Below are positions 6,464-8,567 of a stretch of DNA of 8,567 nucleotides, in pieces. The stretch spans positions 1 through 8,567 of the forward strand of contig JASHSO010000183.1 of assembly GCA_030038715.1 (NCBI GenBank), written 5' to 3'. The DNA is from Streptosporangiaceae bacterium (GTDB lineage: Bacteria > Actinomycetota > Actinomycetes > Streptosporangiales > Streptosporangiaceae). The notes beneath the pieces were generated by a model that ran no database searches, was not told where the DNA came from, and worked only from the letters and a program-made list of their open reading frames with translations. Within the stretch, counting starts at the first letter, position 1; the number at the start of each line of letters is the position of its first letter. Both the position numbers and the translations under genes were made by a program.

Positions 6464-8194
6464 ATGCCCACGGCCAACCAGACCGCGGCGGCGCTCCTCG
6501 ACGAGTACGCCGACCTCGTGCTTTTGACGGGAGGCGACCCGTTCCGGGCACGCGTCTACGCCAAGGCAGCCCGCGCCGTTGGCGCCTACCAGCATGACGT
6601 CTCGCAGCTCGCGCCGGGCTCGCTGGTGCAGATTGCGGGGGTCGGCAAATCCATCGCAGCCAAGCTCGCCGAGATCGCGGCGACCGGCACGTTCTCCGAA
6701 CTCGAGGACCTGCGGGCCGACATTCCCGACGGGGTCCGGCTGATGACGCGCATTCCGGCGCTTGGCCCCCGCCGGGCCCTCCAGCTGTACCGCGAGCTGC
6801 GGGTCAGCTCACCGGAGCAGCTCAAGACCGCGATCGAGGCCGGACAGCTTGACAATCTCCGCGGCTTCGGCGCCAAGAGCGCCGGCAAGCTGCTGCGCGG
6901 AATCGAGCTACTGGAAAGCGCGGGCGACCGGGTGCTGCTGCACGTGGCCACCCAAACAGCGGAGTCTGTCAGCACAGCCGTAGCCGCTGCCGCCGGATGC
7001 CTGCGCATCGACACGGCCGGCTCGCTGCGCCGGGGCGCGGAAACGGTCGGCGACATCGACGTGCTGGCCGCCGCGCAGGACTCGGCGCCGCTGATGACGG
7101 CGCTGACGCGGCTGCCCGAGTCCGCGGAGGTGATCGGCTCGGGACCGACTAAGACCTCGATACGGACCCGGACCGGACTGCGGGTGGACCTGCGCGTGGT
7201 GCCGCTGGACTGCTGGGGCGCGGCGCTGCAGTACTTCACCGGGTCGCGGGCGCACAATGTCGCGGTCCGCGAGCTTGCCGTCCGCAAGAAGCTGAAGCTG
7301 TCGGAGTACGGGCTGTTCGACGCCGAGAGCGGGATGCTCATCGTGTCGCGCACCGAGGAGGAGGTCTACCGCCGCCTCGGCATGGACTGGATACCACCGA
7401 CGCTGCGGGAAGATACCGGCGAGATCACCGCGGCGCAGCGAGGCGAGCTTCCCGTGCTGGTCAGCCCGGGCGACATCCGCGGTGACCTGCATACCCATAC
7501 GGACCTGACCGATGGGACCGCCCCGCTGGAGGACATGGTGACCGCGGCCGCGGCGCGCGGCTACCAGTACTACGCGGTCACCGATCACGCGCCGGACCTG
7601 GTCATGCAGCGAATGACCGACGAGAAGATGCTGGCGCAGCGGGACCAGGTACGCGCCCTGCGCGACCGGGTGCCGGACTTCGCTACGGTGACCCTGCTGC
7701 ACGGCACGGAGCTGAACATCGGGCCGGATGGCGGCGTTGACTGGCCCGCCGATTTCCTGGCCGGCTTCGACATCTGCGTTGCGTCGGTGCACTCGCACTT
7801 CGACCAGCCCCGTTCCCACATGACGAGGCGCTTCATAGCCGCCTGCGAGAATCCCCACGTCAACGTCATCGGGCACCCTCTGACCAGGAAGATCGGCCGC
7901 CGCCCGCCGGTCGACGTGGACCTAGCCGAGCTGTTCCGCGCGTGCGCGCGGACTGGCACCGCACTCGAGATCAACTCCCACCCTGCGCGGCTCGACCTGC
8001 CGTCCGCGCACATCAGGGCGGCACGCGACGCAGGAGTCACGTTCGCTATCGACAGCGATGCGCACTCCCTGCGCGACCTTGACTACCTGCGCTACGGCGT
8101 CCTGACCGGGCAGCGCGGCTGGCTGACGGCCGAGGACGTGATCAACACCTGGCCGCTGGACCGGCTCAGGCAGTTCCTGCGCAAGGGCCGCTAG
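6464..8194 (+). CDS. polX: DNA polymerase/3'-5' exonuclease PolX (family X polymerase with PHP domain)
   Basis: PolX fills short gaps during base-excision or end-joining repair, and its PHP domain adds metal-dependent nuclease activity. The 576-residue protein has the normal length and full domain order. Helix-hairpin-helix DNA-binding segments are near residues 57-69 (IAGVGKSIAAKL), 98-106 and 132-144 (LRGFGAKSAGKLL). The polymerase palm has AGSLRRGAETVGDIDV with catalytic Asp197 and Asp199, a third Asp at 242 in RVDLRVV, and YFTGS at 257-261. The C-terminal PHP domain keeps all expected metal-ligand motifs: His343/His345 (DLHTHT), His375 (TDHA), Glu416 (GTELNI), His443 (SVHSHF), His471 (IGHP) and Asp532/His534 (DSDAH). 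Both activities therefore look intact. The ATG at 6464 is supported by the -10 spacing. The stop codon shares bases with the stop of the convergent dehydrogenase gene. Confidence 0.96.
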   Translation: MPTANQTAAALLDEYADLVLLTGGDPFRARVYAKAARAVGAYQHDVSQLAPGSLVQIAGVGKSIAAKLAEIAATGTFSELEDLRADIPDGVRLMTRIPALGPRRALQLYRELRVSSPEQLKTAIEAGQLDNLRGFGAKSAGKLLRGIELLESAGDRVLLHVATQTAESVSTAVAAAAGCLRIDTAGSLRRGAETVGDIDVLAAAQDSAPLMTALTRLPESAEVIGSGPTKTSIRTRTGLRVDLRVVPLDCWGAALQYFTGSRAHNVAVRELAVRKKLKLSEYGLFDAESGMLIVSRTEEEVYRRLGMDWIPPTLREDTGEITAAQRGELPVLVSPGDIRGDLHTHTDLTDGTAPLEDMVTAAAARGYQYYAVTDHAPDLVMQRMTDEKMLAQRDQVRALRDRVPDFATVTLLHGTELNIGPDGGVDWPADFLAGFDICVASVHSHFDQPRSHMTRRFIAACENPHVNVIGHPLTRKIGRRPPVDVDLAELFRACARTGTALEINSHPARLDLPSAHIRAARDAGVTFAIDSDAHSLRDLDYLRYGVLTGQRGWLTAEDVINTWPLDRLRQFLRKGR

Positions 8195-8567
8195 CGCAGG
8201 AAGGACGGTGCGTTTACCGTCCACTGTGGCCGCTCGCCGCGGGCGTACCGGTGCAGGTTGGCGGCGAACATCTGGCCGGTGCGGCGGAACATCAGGCCGG
8301 TGTGCCAGGCCACATGCGGCGTTGCCAGGACCCGCGGATGCCGCAGCAAAGGCGAATCCGGGTCGGCGGGCTCCCGGCTGAACACGTCGAGGCCGGCCCC
8401 GCCTACCTGGCCGGTCTGCAGCGCAGCGAGCAGCGCGGTCTCGTCGACGAGCCCGCCCCTAGCCACGTTTACGAACAGAGCGCCTGACTTCATCGCGGCG
8501 AACTCCGTCTGCCCGAACAGCCCGGTGTTCCCGGCGTGCAGCATCGCGCAGCAGATCACCGCGTCCG
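8191..8567 (-). CDS. D-isomer-specific 2-hydroxyacid dehydrogenase, C-terminal part (truncated by the window edge)
   Basis: The frame is open to the end of the window, so the start and N-terminal half lie outside. About 125 codons remain, covering the second half of the NAD-binding domain and the C-terminal tail. Such enzymes interconvert 2-hydroxy and 2-oxo acids with NAD(P)H. The catalytic triad is visible: Arg in NVARGGLVDE (codon 8458-8460), Glu in GLDVFSREP (8371-8373) and His in TPHVAWHT (8314-8316). The LFGQTEFAAMKSGALFVN stretch is typical of the family. The exact substrate (hydroxypyruvate, glyoxylate, D-lactate or another) cannot be assigned from this part. A GTG at 8559 is internal and is not the true start. 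The gene converges on polX. Confidence 0.93.
   Translation of the reverse strand, partial: DAVICCAMLHAGNTGLFGQTEFAAMKSGALFVNVARGGLVDETALLAALQTGQVGGAGLDVFSREPADPDSPLLRHPRVLATPHVAWHTGLMFRRTGQMFAANLHRYARGERPQWTVNAPSFLR

Noticed and set aside
6908..7876. 322-codon minus-strand frame inside polX
   Set aside because: It is antisense to polX, whose polymerase and PHP motifs are all intact.
1..8567. Mobile element, CRISPR array, tRNA, rRNA or new defence system
   Set aside because: I found no transposase, integrase, spaced direct repeats, cloverleaf-like segment or defence-type protein. Apart from the relic, the genes belong to ordinary housekeeping and redox families.

Overview
The window is strongly GC-rich, densely packed chromosomal sequence that looks actinobacterial. 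The evidence is a valyl-tRNA synthetase of the subtype I associate with actinomycetes, a PHP-domain family X DNA polymerase, and -10 hexamers placed 6-7 bases before start codons, the layout of leaderless transcripts. Genus cannot be fixed from sequence alone. I see no phage, insertion sequence, CRISPR array, rRNA or tRNA.

Layout: an aldo/keto reductase on the minus strand (8-1036) is divergent from valS (1137-3732, plus) across a 100-base shared promoter region. Next come msrB (3761-4159) and a small cupin (4156-4566), which overlap by four bases and are probably co-expressed. The cupin converges with, and overlaps by 20 bases, a 394-residue FMN-dependent lactate 2-monooxygenase-like enzyme on the minus strand (4547-5731). 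Upstream of that enzyme are a perfect 16-bp hairpin and then about 700 bases without an intact gene. Within those bases is a decayed minus-strand relic joining a piece of an EfeO-like M75/imelysin protein to a piece of an EfeB-like DyP peroxidase. polX (6464-8194, plus) follows and converges on a D-2-hydroxyacid dehydrogenase (8191-8567, minus) that runs off the window.

Functionally this is mixed housekeeping and redox metabolism: translation (ValRS), protein repair (MsrB), DNA repair (PolX) and several oxidoreductases. Nothing ties them into one new system. The points most worth a second look are an apparent one-base frameshift near codon 30 of valS, which separates the start codon from the HIGH motif, and the efeO/efeB relic, which suggests loss of an iron-uptake operon here.
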